Below are positions 23,958 to 31,825 of a stretch of 46,948 nt of DNA, piece after piece (within the stretch, counting starts at the first letter, position 1; the number at the start of each line of letters is the position of its first letter). The DNA lies in contig CAJTIX010000009.1 in assembly GCA_910576795.1 (NCBI GenBank), forward strand, positions 1-46,948. Direction: 5' to 3'. This DNA is from an uncultured Bacilli bacterium. GTDB lineage: Bacteria > Bacillota_I > Bacilli_A > RF39 > UBA660. Made by a program: the position numbers and the translations under genes. Below the pieces are notes generated by a model. It was given only the letters and a program-made list of their open reading frames with translations. It was not told where the DNA came from and ran no database searches.

Positions 23958-24866
23958 ATGAAAAATGCACTACAATACTACTATCATCTATCTACCGATA
24001 ATATTCACCAAATAGAGGGTATATATAAGTTCACTATCCAAAATGAGTATTATGCTTTTTACCCATATGATGGGGATTTAAAACAAGCAGAGACCATCTA
24101 TCAATTTAGTATAAATTTATGGAAATATGGAATTTATTGTCATCAAATTGTATTAAATGTAGAACAGAAAGTTGTAACTATAATCAATGATATTCCCTAT
24201 ATTCTTATCAAAAGCAATTACGCTTTAGAAGAAAAGATTACAATGGAACATATTATTTCATTTTCCAATATGACAAGTAATATTCCATATCAAAGTGAAA
24301 TGAGACATGACAATTGGGAAAAACTTTGGAGTGAAAAAATCGACTATTTTGAGTACCAAGTAAACCAATTTGGAAAGAGTCACCCCATTATCCGTGATAG
24401 TTTTAGCTATTTTGTGGGACTAGCTGAAACAGGGATTAGTTTGTTAAATCAATCCAAAATGGATTATAAAAATTTGGTAGTTTCCCATAAGAGAATCAAA
24501 CGAACTCAAACAGTATTTGATTTATACAATCCCTTATCCTTTATTGTTGACTTAAAAATTAGAGATGCTTGCGAATATTTTAAAGAATCCTTTATAACTA
24601 ATGAGAATATATGGGACGATATAGAATATTATTTAACACATAATAATTTAACAAATTATGAATACTTCATGTTTTTGGTTCGAATGTTTTATCCTTCGTT
24701 TTATTTTGATATGTATGAGGATATTATGCATTATAATAAAGATGAAAAACTACTGATTCCATCAATTACACATGCCAATGAGTATGAGGAATTGCTAAAA
24801 AAGATATATCTATTTATAGGAAATATTATTGCTCTACCTGAGATTGAATGGATAAAAAAAATATAG
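23958..24866 (+). CDS. hypothetical protein, distant CotS/YutH (kinase-fold) resemblance
   Basis: A 302-residue soluble protein rich in Tyr and Asn. An N-terminal beta-rich part (IYKFTIQNEYYAFYPYDGD) is followed by a helical part. The block VVSHKRIKR, then DLYNPLSFIVDLKIRDACEYFK, recalls the catalytic and metal-binding region of YutH/CotS-like spore-coat kinase-fold proteins (His-x-R, later D-x-K-x-R-D), but key kinase residues are not clearly conserved. AGAGGTG precedes the ATG. It is convergent with the NFU gene, with only 4 bp between the stop codons. Function is not assigned with confidence. Confidence 0.55.
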   Translation: MKNALQYYYHLSTDNIHQIEGIYKFTIQNEYYAFYPYDGDLKQAETIYQFSINLWKYGIYCHQIVLNVEQKVVTIINDIPYILIKSNYALEEKITMEHIISFSNMTSNIPYQSEMRHDNWEKLWSEKIDYFEYQVNQFGKSHPIIRDSFSYFVGLAETGISLLNQSKMDYKNLVVSHKRIKRTQTVFDLYNPLSFIVDLKIRDACEYFKESFITNENIWDDIEYYLTHNNLTNYEYFMFLVRMFYPSFYFDMYEDIMHYNKDEKLLIPSITHANEYEELLKKIYLFIGNIIALPEIEWIKKI

Positions 24867-24870
24867 AATT

Positions 24871-25110
24871 TTATTCTTCTACATTTTTTAAATTTACGAC
24901 TTCTTTTACTTCAGAAACTTCTTCTTTGATAGCCATTTCAATACCATCTTTTAATGTAAGATCAATCATTTCACAATCTGAACAAGCTCCCATCATTCGA
25001 ATATAAACAATCTGGTTTTCATATTTGACAAATTCAATATTCCCTCCATCATTGATTAAAAAAGGTCGTAGGGTATTAATTACATCGATAATTCTTTCCT
25101 CCACTGTCAT
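24871..25110 (-). CDS. NifU-like (NFU) Fe-S scaffold domain protein
   Basis: A 79-residue stand-alone NFU domain. It starts MTVEERIIDVINTLRPFLIN, has DGGNIEFV, and carries the cluster-binding C-x-x-C in GACSDCEM followed by LTLKDGIEMAI, all diagnostic. Such proteins hold and deliver Fe-S clusters. The start at 25110 is supported by AAAGGTGA upstream on the minus strand; a longer in-frame extension lacks a ribosome binding site. It is divergent from the S1-domain gene. Confidence 0.92.
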   Translation of the reverse strand: MTVEERIIDVINTLRPFLINDGGNIEFVKYENQIVYIRMMGACSDCEMIDLTLKDGIEMAIKEEVSEVKEVVNLKNVEE

Positions 25111-25204
25111 ACAATCACCTTTTTCATTATACATAAATTGTACGATTTCGTAAACACTTTTTTCGCTCAAAAATTTGTGGTATAATGAACAAGAGGTGTC
25201 TCTT

Positions 25205-25582
25205 ATGGAAAAATATGAAAAAGGAAAAATAGTCAAAGCAACTGTAAGTGGAATTGAACCTTATGGAATTTTTGTACATATTGATGAATATTATACTGGA
25301 TTGATACATATATCAGAAGTATCTACTGGTTTTGTGAGAGATCCTGCACGATATGCTTCTGTTGGTGAAGCAATCAATGTACAAATATTGGATATTGATG
25401 AAAAAGAATGTCGAATGAAGCTGAGTATTAAAAATATTAATTACCGAAATCATTCTAAAAAACCAAGAAGACAGATAATAGAAACAAAATCAGGTTTTCA
25501 TACATTGGCGTATAAGTTACCGTTTTGGATAGAAGAAAATCTAAAAAATGCTAAAAATAAAATAAATTCTATTGACAATTAA
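25205..25582 (+). CDS. S1 RNA-binding domain protein (CvfD/YugI, GSP13-like)
   Basis: A 125-residue protein. Residues 3-72 are an S1 OB-fold (YEKGKIVKATVSGIEPYGIF, then GLIHISEVS and VQILDIDEKECRMKLSIK). A basic C-terminal tail follows. Single-S1 proteins of this size in Bacillota (YugI/GSP13, CvfD) associate with ribosomes and act in stress and post-transcriptional control. The start at 25205 has AGAGGTG upstream, and TGGTATAAT (extended -10, 25177-25185) lies before it. It precedes the first tRNA operon, which has its own promoter. Confidence 0.88.
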   Translation: MEKYEKGKIVKATVSGIEPYGIFVHIDEYYTGLIHISEVSTGFVRDPARYASVGEAINVQILDIDEKECRMKLSIKNINYRNHSKKPRRQIIETKSGFHTLAYKLPFWIEENLKNAKNKINSIDN

Positions 25583-25600
25583 ATAGAGAAATGATATAGT
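25572..25600 (+). promoter_or_regulatory. promoter of the first tRNA operon
   Basis: TTGACA (25572-25577), a 17-bp spacer and TATAGT (25595-25600), 18 bp before tRNA-Val. It overlaps the last codons of the S1-domain gene. Confidence 0.75.
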
Positions 25601-25618
25601 TAATTACGTCCACTACAT

Positions 25619-25695
25619 GGGCGATTAGCTCAGTTGGTTAGAGCACCTGCCTTACAAGCAGGGGGTCGTAGGTTCGAGTCCTACATCGCCCACCA
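25619..25695 (+). tRNA. tRNA-Val (anticodon TAC)
   Basis: Acceptor GGGCGAT pairs with ATCGCCC. The anticodon loop is CTTACAA on a CCTGC/GCAGG stem, with a normal T arm (GGTTCGAGTCC) and encoded ACCA. First gene of a six-tRNA operon. Confidence 0.97.
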
Positions 25696-25705
25696 TTATT
25701 TTTTT

Positions 25706-25781
25706 GCCGAAATGGCGCAATTGGTAGCGCAACTGACTTGTAATCAGTAGGTTACGGGTTCGATTCCTGTTTTCGGCACCA
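25706..25781 (+). tRNA. tRNA-Thr (anticodon TGT)
   Basis: Acceptor GCCGAAA pairs with TTTCGGC. The anticodon loop is CTTGTAA on ACTGA/TCAGT. Encoded ACCA end. Confidence 0.97.
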
Positions 25782-25784
25782 TTT

Positions 25785-25868
25785 GGAGGGGTAGCGAAGT
25801 GGTCAAACGCGGCAGACTGTAAATCTGTTCCTTCGGGTTCGATGGTTCAAATCCATCTCCCTCCACCA
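25785..25868 (+). tRNA. tRNA-Tyr (anticodon GTA)
   Basis: Acceptor GGAGGGG pairs with TCCCTCC. The anticodon loop is CTGTAAA on GCAGA/TCTGT. A long variable arm as expected for bacterial tRNA-Tyr; encoded ACCA. Confidence 0.97.
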
Positions 25869-25884
25869 CTTTATTTGGTTAGAT

Positions 25885-25960
25885 TGCCTCGTAGCCAAGC
25901 GGTAAGGCACCACACTTTGACTGTGGCATTGCGCTAGTTCGAATCTAGCCGAGGCAGCCA
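25885..25960 (+). tRNA. tRNA-Gln (anticodon TTG)
   Basis: Acceptor TGCCTCG pairs with CGAGGCA. The anticodon loop is CTTTGAC on CCACA/TGTGG. The U1-A72 start fits tRNA-Gln; encoded GCCA. Confidence 0.97.
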
Positions 25961-25974
25961 TTTTTTATTATAAT

Positions 25975-26050
25975 GTTCCGTTAGCTCAGTCGGTAGAGCA
26001 TTTGACTTTTAATCAAAGGGTCTGGAGTTCGAATCTCCAACGGGACACCA
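25975..26050 (+). tRNA. tRNA-Lys (anticodon TTT)
   Basis: Acceptor GTTCCGT pairs with ACGGGAC. The anticodon loop is CTTTTAA on TTTGA/TCAAA. Encoded ACCA. Confidence 0.96.
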
Positions 26051-26054
26051 TCGT

Positions 26055-26143
26055 GCCTGAGTGGCGAAATTGGTAGACGCACAGGACTTAAAATCCTGCG
26101 GGAGTCAAATCCCGTGCCGGTTCAAGTCCGGCCTTAGGCACCA
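26055..26143 (+). tRNA. tRNA-Leu (anticodon TAA)
   Basis: Acceptor GCCTGAG pairs with CTTAGGC. The anticodon loop is CTTAAAA on CAGGA/TCCTG. Long variable arm; encoded ACCA. Last of the operon. Confidence 0.96.
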
Positions 26144-26178
26144 TAAGCAAATTACTCAAGTATATCTTGAGAGATAAT

Positions 26179-26204
26179 ACCCTATTCAATAGGGTTTTAT
26201 TTTT
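26179..26204 (+). terminator. terminator of the first tRNA operon
   Basis: ACCCTAT (26179-26185) pairs with ATAGGGT (26189-26195), then TTTATTTTT. Confidence 0.75.
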
Positions 26205-26285
26205 GATAGCAATAGAAATTTAACATTATTATTTTGTGAAAACTAAAATAAGATGTCAATATACGTAATCTTTTTTGATAAATCG

Positions 26286-28085
26286 TTGAATTAAAAAATA
26301 AGTTCCACAAAAGAAAGAAATAGAGAAATAAAGAAGAAAGTTCCATAAAATAAGCCAAAAAGATATTTACAATTGGAAAAAAATAGGTTAATATAAGTAA
26401 AAACAAGTGAAAAAAATATTTTATCGCACACAAAAGGAAGGAAGAGAGTAATTTTAAAAATTTAACTTCCACAGTGATATGTGATAAAAATAAACACTTT
26501 GCTTGTTAAGAATAAATGTAAATTATTTATTCTCTATCAAATTATCAATTAATTTCTTGGATTCAAAAAATAAATCTTCACCGGTATATAAATACCAATT
26601 AGAAATGAACTGATTGATAATTTGTAATTTTATATTATTATCAATTTTGATATGTTGGGTTTGATAATAATGTTCTAGGTCATTAATGAGTTTCATTAAT
26701 GATCTTTTTCGTTCTTTATGTTCAATTAATAAATTTTTAGAATGACTCACATCATCTGGTTTAACAAAATCAATTTGAAGTTTGTTTAATACATCTATAC
26801 CAAAGACATTTTCAAAAGCATGATAAGGTGTTGTATTTTTTAAGATACCACGAGGTGTATTGTTAATGTGATTTACTAATAGTTTTATATCATTTTCATT
26901 TAGATAATCAAAGGTAGAGCCTTTAGGTAAAACATATCGAATATATTCATGATTTTTTTCAATACCACCTTTTTGCCAAGAGGCACATGGATCACAATAA
27001 AATAAATTGATACACTTTTTATTATGAAATATTTCTATTGAATCAGGATCAAAGAATTCACTTCCATTGTCAGTTAATATTACTCTAAATAATTTTTGAA
27101 ATAAAACAATTCCTAGTTTGTTTTTTAGATAGTCAAATATTTTAATAACCTCTTCAGTTGTTTTACTTTCTAATAAGAAGATAAGCATTAAATTACTGTT
27201 TCTAAAAAATAGGGTTAAAAATACTTTTCCACCTTTAGTTCCTTCAACTGTATCCATTTCCACTATGTTAAATTTAGGATGTAAAGCAATAAAATTAATA
27301 AAGTCACCATAAGTCCTGTTAATTCTAATTTTTGATTCTAAACGTTTCTTTTTACTATCTTTTACTCTAGGCTTATAAACAACTTTTCTTCTTAAATCCA
27401 AATTTTTTAAATGGAATACACCTTGATTCACATAAGAATAAAAAGTTGGTTTAGAAAAGTCTAATAAATCAGGATGATTGATATAAATTTCATTAATACT
27501 TTGTTGTTTATTAACAATCAAATCATAAATAACATTTTCAATTTCGTTTTCACGTTCTTTAGAAATTCGAATACCCATTCTAGAACGTGATAAAGTATCT
27601 AAATAATCATTATTAGAAATTCTAGCATCATAATAAAATTTGACTAATCTACAATGGGCCCTTTTAGAACAGCCATTACATACATATGGTGATTTTTTAA
27701 GCAAGGGGCAAATTAGATCAAAACATTCCTTTTGATTTGTACAATTGAACTGTTTACATTCACCATGGTGTATACAAAAGTTTTTAGATAAGTTATCAGG
27801 ATATTTTATTTTTCTATGATTTTTAATTTCTTTAGAGATAGTTGTTTTATCTTTAGCGATAGTTTGTGCGATATCGGTTAAACTATAGCTTTCCTTTAAC
27901 ATGAATTCTATTATGTTTCTTTCTTCTTTTGTTAGGTGTTTATATTTTTTGTTTTCAACAATACTTGTCATTTTTATTCCTCCTTTTCGGACAAGCAAAG
28001 TGTTGATTTTCTATTTTACTATATTTTTTGTTAAATTGTTACTTCCATTTTTATATACCAATCTGGAACTTACTTTTTTATTTAA
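26286..28085 (-). mobile_element. IS30-family insertion sequence, copy 1 (1800 bp)
   Basis: Bounded by imperfect 22-bp terminal inverted repeats, 26286-26307 and 28064-28085, which match at 19 of 22 positions and share the inner end TAAGTTCCA. It carries one transposase gene on the minus strand. The direct repeat TTTTTTGATAAA lies just outside both ends (26271-26282 and 28088-28099). Copy 2 starts 16 bp further on in the same orientation. About 240 bp between the left end and the transposase stop contain only a hydrophobic ORF without a ribosome binding site. Confidence 0.88.
26523..27971 (-). CDS. IS30-family transposase, copy 1
   Basis: A 482-residue transposase from ATG 27971-27969, preceded on the minus strand by AAAGGAGGAA. 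The N-terminal HTH domain reads HLTKEERNIIEFMLKESYSL and IAKDKTTISKEIKNHR, the IS30 signature. A Cys-rich segment (CIHHGECKQFNC, CNGCSKRAHC) probably binds zinc. The DDE catalytic core shows VEMDTVEGTKGGK (first Asp), LTDNGSEF (second Asp) and WQKGGIEKNHEY (Glu). All three acidic residues are present, so it looks active. A longer frame upstream (MLVRKGG) lacks support. Confidence 0.95.
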   Translation of the reverse strand: MTSIVENKKYKHLTKEERNIIEFMLKESYSLTDIAQTIAKDKTTISKEIKNHRKIKYPDNLSKNFCIHHGECKQFNCTNQKECFDLICPLLKKSPYVCNGCSKRAHCRLVKFYYDARISNNDYLDTLSRSRMGIRISKERENEIENVIYDLIVNKQQSINEIYINHPDLLDFSKPTFYSYVNQGVFHLKNLDLRRKVVYKPRVKDSKKKRLESKIRINRTYGDFINFIALHPKFNIVEMDTVEGTKGGKVFLTLFFRNSNLMLIFLLESKTTEEVIKIFDYLKNKLGIVLFQKLFRVILTDNGSEFFDPDSIEIFHNKKCINLFYCDPCASWQKGGIEKNHEYIRYVLPKGSTFDYLNENDIKLLVNHINNTPRGILKNTTPYHAFENVFGIDVLNKLQIDFVKPDDVSHSKNLLIEHKERKRSLMKLINDLEHYYQTQHIKIDNNIKLQIINQFISNWYLYTGEDLFFESKKLIDNLIENK

Positions 28086-28101
28086 TATTTTTTGATAAAC
28101 G

Positions 28102-29901
28102 TTGAATTAAAAAATAAGTTCCACAAAAGAAAGAAATAGAGAAATAAAGAAGAAAGTTCCATAAAATAAGCCAAAAAGATATTTACAATTGGAAAAAAAT
28201 AGGTTAATATAAGTAAAAACAAGTGAAAAAAATATTTTATCGCACACAAAAGGAAGGAAGAGAGTAATTTTAAAAATTTAACTTCCACAGTGATATGTGA
28301 TAAAAATAAACACTTTGCTTGTTAAGAATAAATGTAAATTATTTATTCTCTATCAAATTATCAATTAATTTCTTGGATTCAAAAAATAAATCTTCACCGG
28401 TATATAAATACCAATTAGAAATGAACTGATTGATAATTTGTAATTTTATATTATTATCAATTTTGATATGTTGGGTTTGATAATAATGTTCTAGGTCATT
28501 AATGAGTTTCATTAATGATCTTTTTCGTTCTTTATGTTCAATTAATAAATTTTTAGAATGACTCACATCATCTGGTTTAACAAAATCAATTTGAAGTTTG
28601 TTTAATACATCTATACCAAAGACATTTTCAAAAGCATGATAAGGTGTTGTATTTTTTAAGATACCACGAGGTGTATTGTTAATGTGATTTACTAATAGTT
28701 TTATATCATTTTCATTTAGATAATCAAAGGTAGAGCCTTTAGGTAAAACATATCGAATATATTCATGATTTTTTTCAATACCACCTTTTTGCCAAGAGGC
28801 ACATGGATCACAATAAAATAAATTGATACACTTTTTATTATGAAATATTTCTATTGAATCAGGATCAAAGAATTCACTTCCATTGTCAGTTAATATTACT
28901 CTAAATAATTTTTGAAATAAAACAATTCCTAGTTTGTTTTTTAGATAGTCAAATATTTTAATAACCTCTTCAGTTGTTTTACTTTCTAATAAGAAGATAA
29001 GCATTAAATTACTGTTTCTAAAAAATAGGGTTAAAAATACTTTTCCACCTTTAGTTCCTTCAACTGTATCCATTTCCACTATGTTAAATTTAGGATGTAA
29101 AGCAATAAAATTAATAAAGTCACCATAAGTCCTGTTAATTCTAATTTTTGATTCTAAACGTTTCTTTTTACTATCTTTTACTCTAGGCTTATAAACAACT
29201 TTTCTTCTTAAATCCAAATTTTTTAAATGGAATACACCTTGATTCACATAAGAATAAAAAGTTGGTTTAGAAAAGTCTAATAAATCAGGATGATTGATAT
29301 AAATTTCATTAATACTTTGTTGTTTATTAACAATCAAATCATAAATAACATTTTCAATTTCGTTTTCACGTTCTTTAGAAATTCGAATACCCATTCTAGA
29401 ACGTGATAAAGTATCTAAATAATCATTATTAGAAATTCTAGCATCATAATAAAATTTGACTAATCTACAATGGGCCCTTTTAGAACAGCCATTACATACA
29501 TATGGTGATTTTTTAAGCAAGGGGCAAATTAGATCAAAACATTCCTTTTGATTTGTACAATTGAACTGTTTACATTCACCATGGTGTATACAAAAGTTTT
29601 TAGATAAGTTATCAGGATATTTTATTTTTCTATGATTTTTAATTTCTTTAGAGATAGTTGTTTTATCTTTAGCGATAGTTTGTGCGATATCGGTTAAACT
29701 ATAGCTTTCCTTTAACATGAATTCTATTATGTTTCTTTCTTCTTTTGTTAGGTGTTTATATTTTTTGTTTTCAACAATACTTGTCATTTTTATTCCTCCT
29801 TTTCGGACAAGCAAAGTGTTGATTTTCTATTTTACTATATTTTTTGTTAAATTGTTACTTCCATTTTTATATACCAATCTGGAACTTACTTTTTTATTTA
29901 A
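28102..29901 (-). mobile_element. IS30-family insertion sequence, copy 2 (1800 bp), tandem with copy 1
   Basis: Repeats copy 1 with an exact period of 1816 bp. The 1800-bp unit looks identical where I compared, and the two transposases translate identically. The 16-bp spacer 28086-28101 contains TTTTTTGATAAA, which recurs after copy 2 at 29904-29915. The dodecamer is therefore present three times: left, between and right. This fits either two insertions with a 12- to 16-bp target duplication or integration of a head-to-tail IS dimer. Confidence 0.88.
28339..29787 (-). CDS. IS30-family transposase, copy 2
   Basis: The same 482-residue protein as the gene at 26523-27971, with the same ribosome binding site, HTH, Cys-rich segment and DDE residues and no visible difference. 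Identity implies a very recent duplication. Confidence 0.95.
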   Translation of the reverse strand: MTSIVENKKYKHLTKEERNIIEFMLKESYSLTDIAQTIAKDKTTISKEIKNHRKIKYPDNLSKNFCIHHGECKQFNCTNQKECFDLICPLLKKSPYVCNGCSKRAHCRLVKFYYDARISNNDYLDTLSRSRMGIRISKERENEIENVIYDLIVNKQQSINEIYINHPDLLDFSKPTFYSYVNQGVFHLKNLDLRRKVVYKPRVKDSKKKRLESKIRINRTYGDFINFIALHPKFNIVEMDTVEGTKGGKVFLTLFFRNSNLMLIFLLESKTTEEVIKIFDYLKNKLGIVLFQKLFRVILTDNGSEFFDPDSIEIFHNKKCINLFYCDPCASWQKGGIEKNHEYIRYVLPKGSTFDYLNENDIKLLVNHINNTPRGILKNTTPYHAFENVFGIDVLNKLQIDFVKPDDVSHSKNLLIEHKERKRSLMKLINDLEHYYQTQHIKIDNNIKLQIINQFISNWYLYTGEDLFFESKKLIDNLIENK

Positions 29902-29929
29902 TATTTTTTGATAAATTGAATAAAATGTA

Positions 29930-29958
29930 TTGCAATAGGAAAAATATTTTGTTATAAT
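29930..29958 (+). promoter_or_regulatory. promoter of the second tRNA operon
   Basis: TTGCAA (29930-29935), a 17-bp spacer and TATAAT (29953-29958), 38 bp before tRNA-Ser. It begins only 28 bp outside the IS30 copy 2 end, so the insertion just missed it. Confidence 0.75.
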
Positions 29959-29996
29959 CAAATACGTATCGAGGAACTTTAAGTGATACATTTTGT

Positions 29997-30087
29997 GGAG
30001 AAATACCCAAGTCTGGTTGAAGGGACCGGTCTTGAAAACCGGGAGGTCGGCGACGGCGCGGGGGTTCGAATCCCTCTTTCTCCGCCA
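29997..30087 (+). tRNA. tRNA-Ser (anticodon TGA)
   Basis: Acceptor GGAGAAA pairs with TTTCTCC. The anticodon loop is CTTGAAA on CCGGT/ACCGG. Long variable arm; encoded GCCA. Confidence 0.97.
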
Positions 30088-30104
30088 TTTTATAAATTCA
30101 ATAT

Positions 30105-30181
<77 letters not shown>

Positions 30182-30184
30182 AAT

Positions 30185-30260
30185 GGTTCCGTGGTGTAGC
30201 GGTTATCACGTCTGCCTGTCACGCAGAAGATCGCGAGTTCGATTCTCGTCGGAACCGCCA
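30185..30260 (+). tRNA. tRNA-Asp (anticodon GTC)
   Basis: Acceptor GGTTCCG pairs with CGGAACC. The anticodon loop is CTGTCAC on TCTGC/GCAGA. Encoded GCCA. Confidence 0.97.
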
Positions 30261-30268
30261 TTTGTTTT

Positions 30269-30344
30269 GGCTCTGTAGCTCAGTCGGTAGAGCAAGGGAC
30301 TGAAAATCCCTGTGTCGGTGGTTCGATTCCACTCGGAGCCACCA
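30269..30344 (+). tRNA. tRNA-Phe (anticodon GAA)
   Basis: Acceptor GGCTCTG pairs with CGGAGCC. The anticodon loop is CTGAAAA on AGGGA/TCCCT. Encoded ACCA. Confidence 0.97.
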
Positions 30345-30387
30345 TTTAATGTTTTAGATGGTGACCAAAATCATATAGAACGTGCCT

Positions 30388-30464
30388 GCGCTCGTAGCTC
30401 AGCTGGATAGAGTGTTTGGCTACGAACCAAAAGGTCAGGGGTTCGAATCCCTTCGAGCGCACCA
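30388..30464 (+). tRNA. tRNA-Arg (anticodon ACG)
   Basis: Acceptor GCGCTCG pairs with CGAGCGC. The anticodon loop is CTACGAA on TTTGG/CCAAA. A34 is normally deaminated to inosine. Encoded ACCA. Confidence 0.97.
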
Positions 30465-30469
30465 TATTT

Positions 30470-30546
30470 CGGGAAATGGCTCAACTTGGTAGAGCACTTG
30501 GTTTGGGACCAAGGGGTTGCAGGTTCAAATCCTGTTTTCCCGACCA
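30470..30546 (+). tRNA. tRNA-Pro (anticodon TGG)
   Basis: Acceptor CGGGAAA pairs with TTTCCCG. The anticodon loop is TTTGGGA on CTTGG/CCAAG. Encoded ACCA. Its 3' end is partly duplicated at 31499-31517. Confidence 0.96.
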
Positions 30547-30557
30547 TTTAGAAATTG

Positions 30558-30584
30558 AGAACTTGATAGTAAGTTCTTTTTTTG
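30558..30584 (+). terminator. terminator of the second tRNA operon
   Basis: AGAACTT (30558-30564) pairs with AAGTTCT (30571-30577), followed by T7. Nothing is seen in 30585-30740. Confidence 0.75.
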
Positions 30585-30781
30585 TAGTAAGTGTAACCCT
30601 TTGTTTCTTCCTGGGGCAACAAACAAGCTAGGTGTTCTACCAAATGCTTAAGCTATTTCTCTTAAAACTCTCTTATATAGAAAAAATGTAAGTACTTTAT
30701 TGTTATAAAATATGTAATATTTATATTCAAATTCTTAGTATACATATGATATACTATTAATAGTTAGAAAGGAAGTGGACT

Positions 30782-31465
30782 ATGAAAATAATTGATTTTA
30801 TTATGGAAAATCAGCAATATTTAGAAGACTTTATTACAAGAAGCACTTATCATTCTAATGCGATTGAAGGTAGTACACTAACTTATGCCGAAACTTATGC
30901 TATACTTTTTAATGATAATAACTTTAAAATTAACAATAAAGAGCCAAGAGAAATATATGAAGCAATCAACCATAAAAAAGCAATGCTGATTTTATTTGAC
31001 AGATTAAAAAATAATGAATTAGATGTAGATGAACCTTTTATTAAACACATGAATGAAGTAATTAATCAGGATATCAAAGATACAAAAGGGTACCGAAATG
31101 TTAGGGTAATGATAAGAGGAAGCGAACATATTCCTCCAAGTCCAGAGCAAGTTAATAATTTAATGATGTATTTTATTTATAATTATAATCATGATGAAAA
31201 TACTGATATTTTTTACAAAATTGCCAATTATCATTTAGAATTTGAAAGTATTCATCCATTTGAAGATGGAAATGGTAGAACAGGAAGATTATTAATGAAT
31301 TTTGAATTGTTAAAGAATGATATTCCACCAATCGTTATTCCAAAGGAAGAGAGAACAAAATATTTTGAATTTTTAGGAAATAAAGATGTGGAAGGTTTGG
31401 CAAACTGGCTAAGAACTCTATCCGAAAATGAAAAAGAACGAATAGAATCTTTTAAACTCTACTAA
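30782..31465 (+). CDS. Fic-domain protein, stand-alone
   Basis: A 227-residue minimal Fic protein. Active-site motif HPFEDGNGRTGR (His158) is complete, and the inhibitory motif SNAIEG (S25 to E29) sits at the N-terminus, as in class II Fic AMP-transferases. It lacks the HTH of the island Fic protein at 16481. The ribosome binding site is AAAGGAAG. It stands alone between tRNA-Pro and a copy of the tRNA-Pro 3' end, so it may be the last cargo of a small integrated element. Target unknown. Confidence 0.9.
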   Translation: MKIIDFIMENQQYLEDFITRSTYHSNAIEGSTLTYAETYAILFNDNNFKINNKEPREIYEAINHKKAMLILFDRLKNNELDVDEPFIKHMNEVINQDIKDTKGYRNVRVMIRGSEHIPPSPEQVNNLMMYFIYNYNHDENTDIFYKIANYHLEFESIHPFEDGNGRTGRLLMNFELLKNDIPPIVIPKEERTKYFEFLGNKDVEGLANWLRTLSENEKERIESFKLY

Positions 31466-31498
31466 TTTACTCCATCATATCTATCACTTAAATCATAT

Positions 31499-31517
31499 CT
31501 GTTTTCTCGACCATTTA
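31499..31517. repeat. partial copy of the tRNA-Pro 3' end (possible attR)
   Basis: CTGTTTTCTCGACCATTTA matches 30532-30550, the tRNA-Pro 3' end plus 4 bp, at 18 of 19 positions. With the tRNA as the other copy it brackets the Fic gene. No integrase remains. 31518-31700 shows nothing clear. Confidence 0.55.
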
Positions 31518-31701
31518 AAATATAAAATTATGAATCTCAGGCCTTTCTAAGTTTTTAAAATCACATTTATTCAACACTTGTTTTTCTAAATTGCATAGAA
31601 AACATAGAGGCGAAAACTCGATGCCATTATAAATTGAGTACGCAATTATATGCCAATGTAAGGAAATTATTTTTTAGCCTAGTTTTTGTGTCAACTAGTT
31701 G

Positions 31702-31730
31702 TTGACTTGATATGCAATAAATGCTACAAT
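31702..31730 (+). promoter_or_regulatory. promoter upstream of the DUF262 gene
   Basis: TTGACT (31702-31707), a 17-bp spacer and TACAAT (31725-31730). Predicted start near 31737, about 90 nt before the ATG. Confidence 0.7.
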
Positions 31731-31736
31731 GATAAA

Positions 31737-31799
31737 AATTTAATATAAGCAGTACAGAAAGCTTTCTTGGATAGAAGGCGATAATGTGCTGCTCTTTTT
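31737..31799 (+). ncRNA. short leader RNA / attenuator before the DUF262 gene
   Basis: AGCAGTAC (31748-31755) pairs with GTGCTGCT (31786-31793), followed by CTTTTTG. Inside lies the palindrome AGAAAGCTTTCT (31756-31767). Transcription from the promoter at 31702-31730 would therefore give a short RNA of about 63 nt or, if the terminator is bypassed, the DUF262 mRNA. It could be an attenuator or a separate small RNA. I know no matching family. Confidence 0.45.
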
Positions 31800-31825
31800 G
31801 TTTTATGTAGGGAGATGGATGTTGT

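Noticed and set aside
26286..26522. Hydrophobic leftward ORF in the IS30 3' region (present in both copies)
   Set aside because: No ribosome binding site and a strongly Phe/Leu-biased composition from T-rich DNA; repeated only because the IS is repeated.
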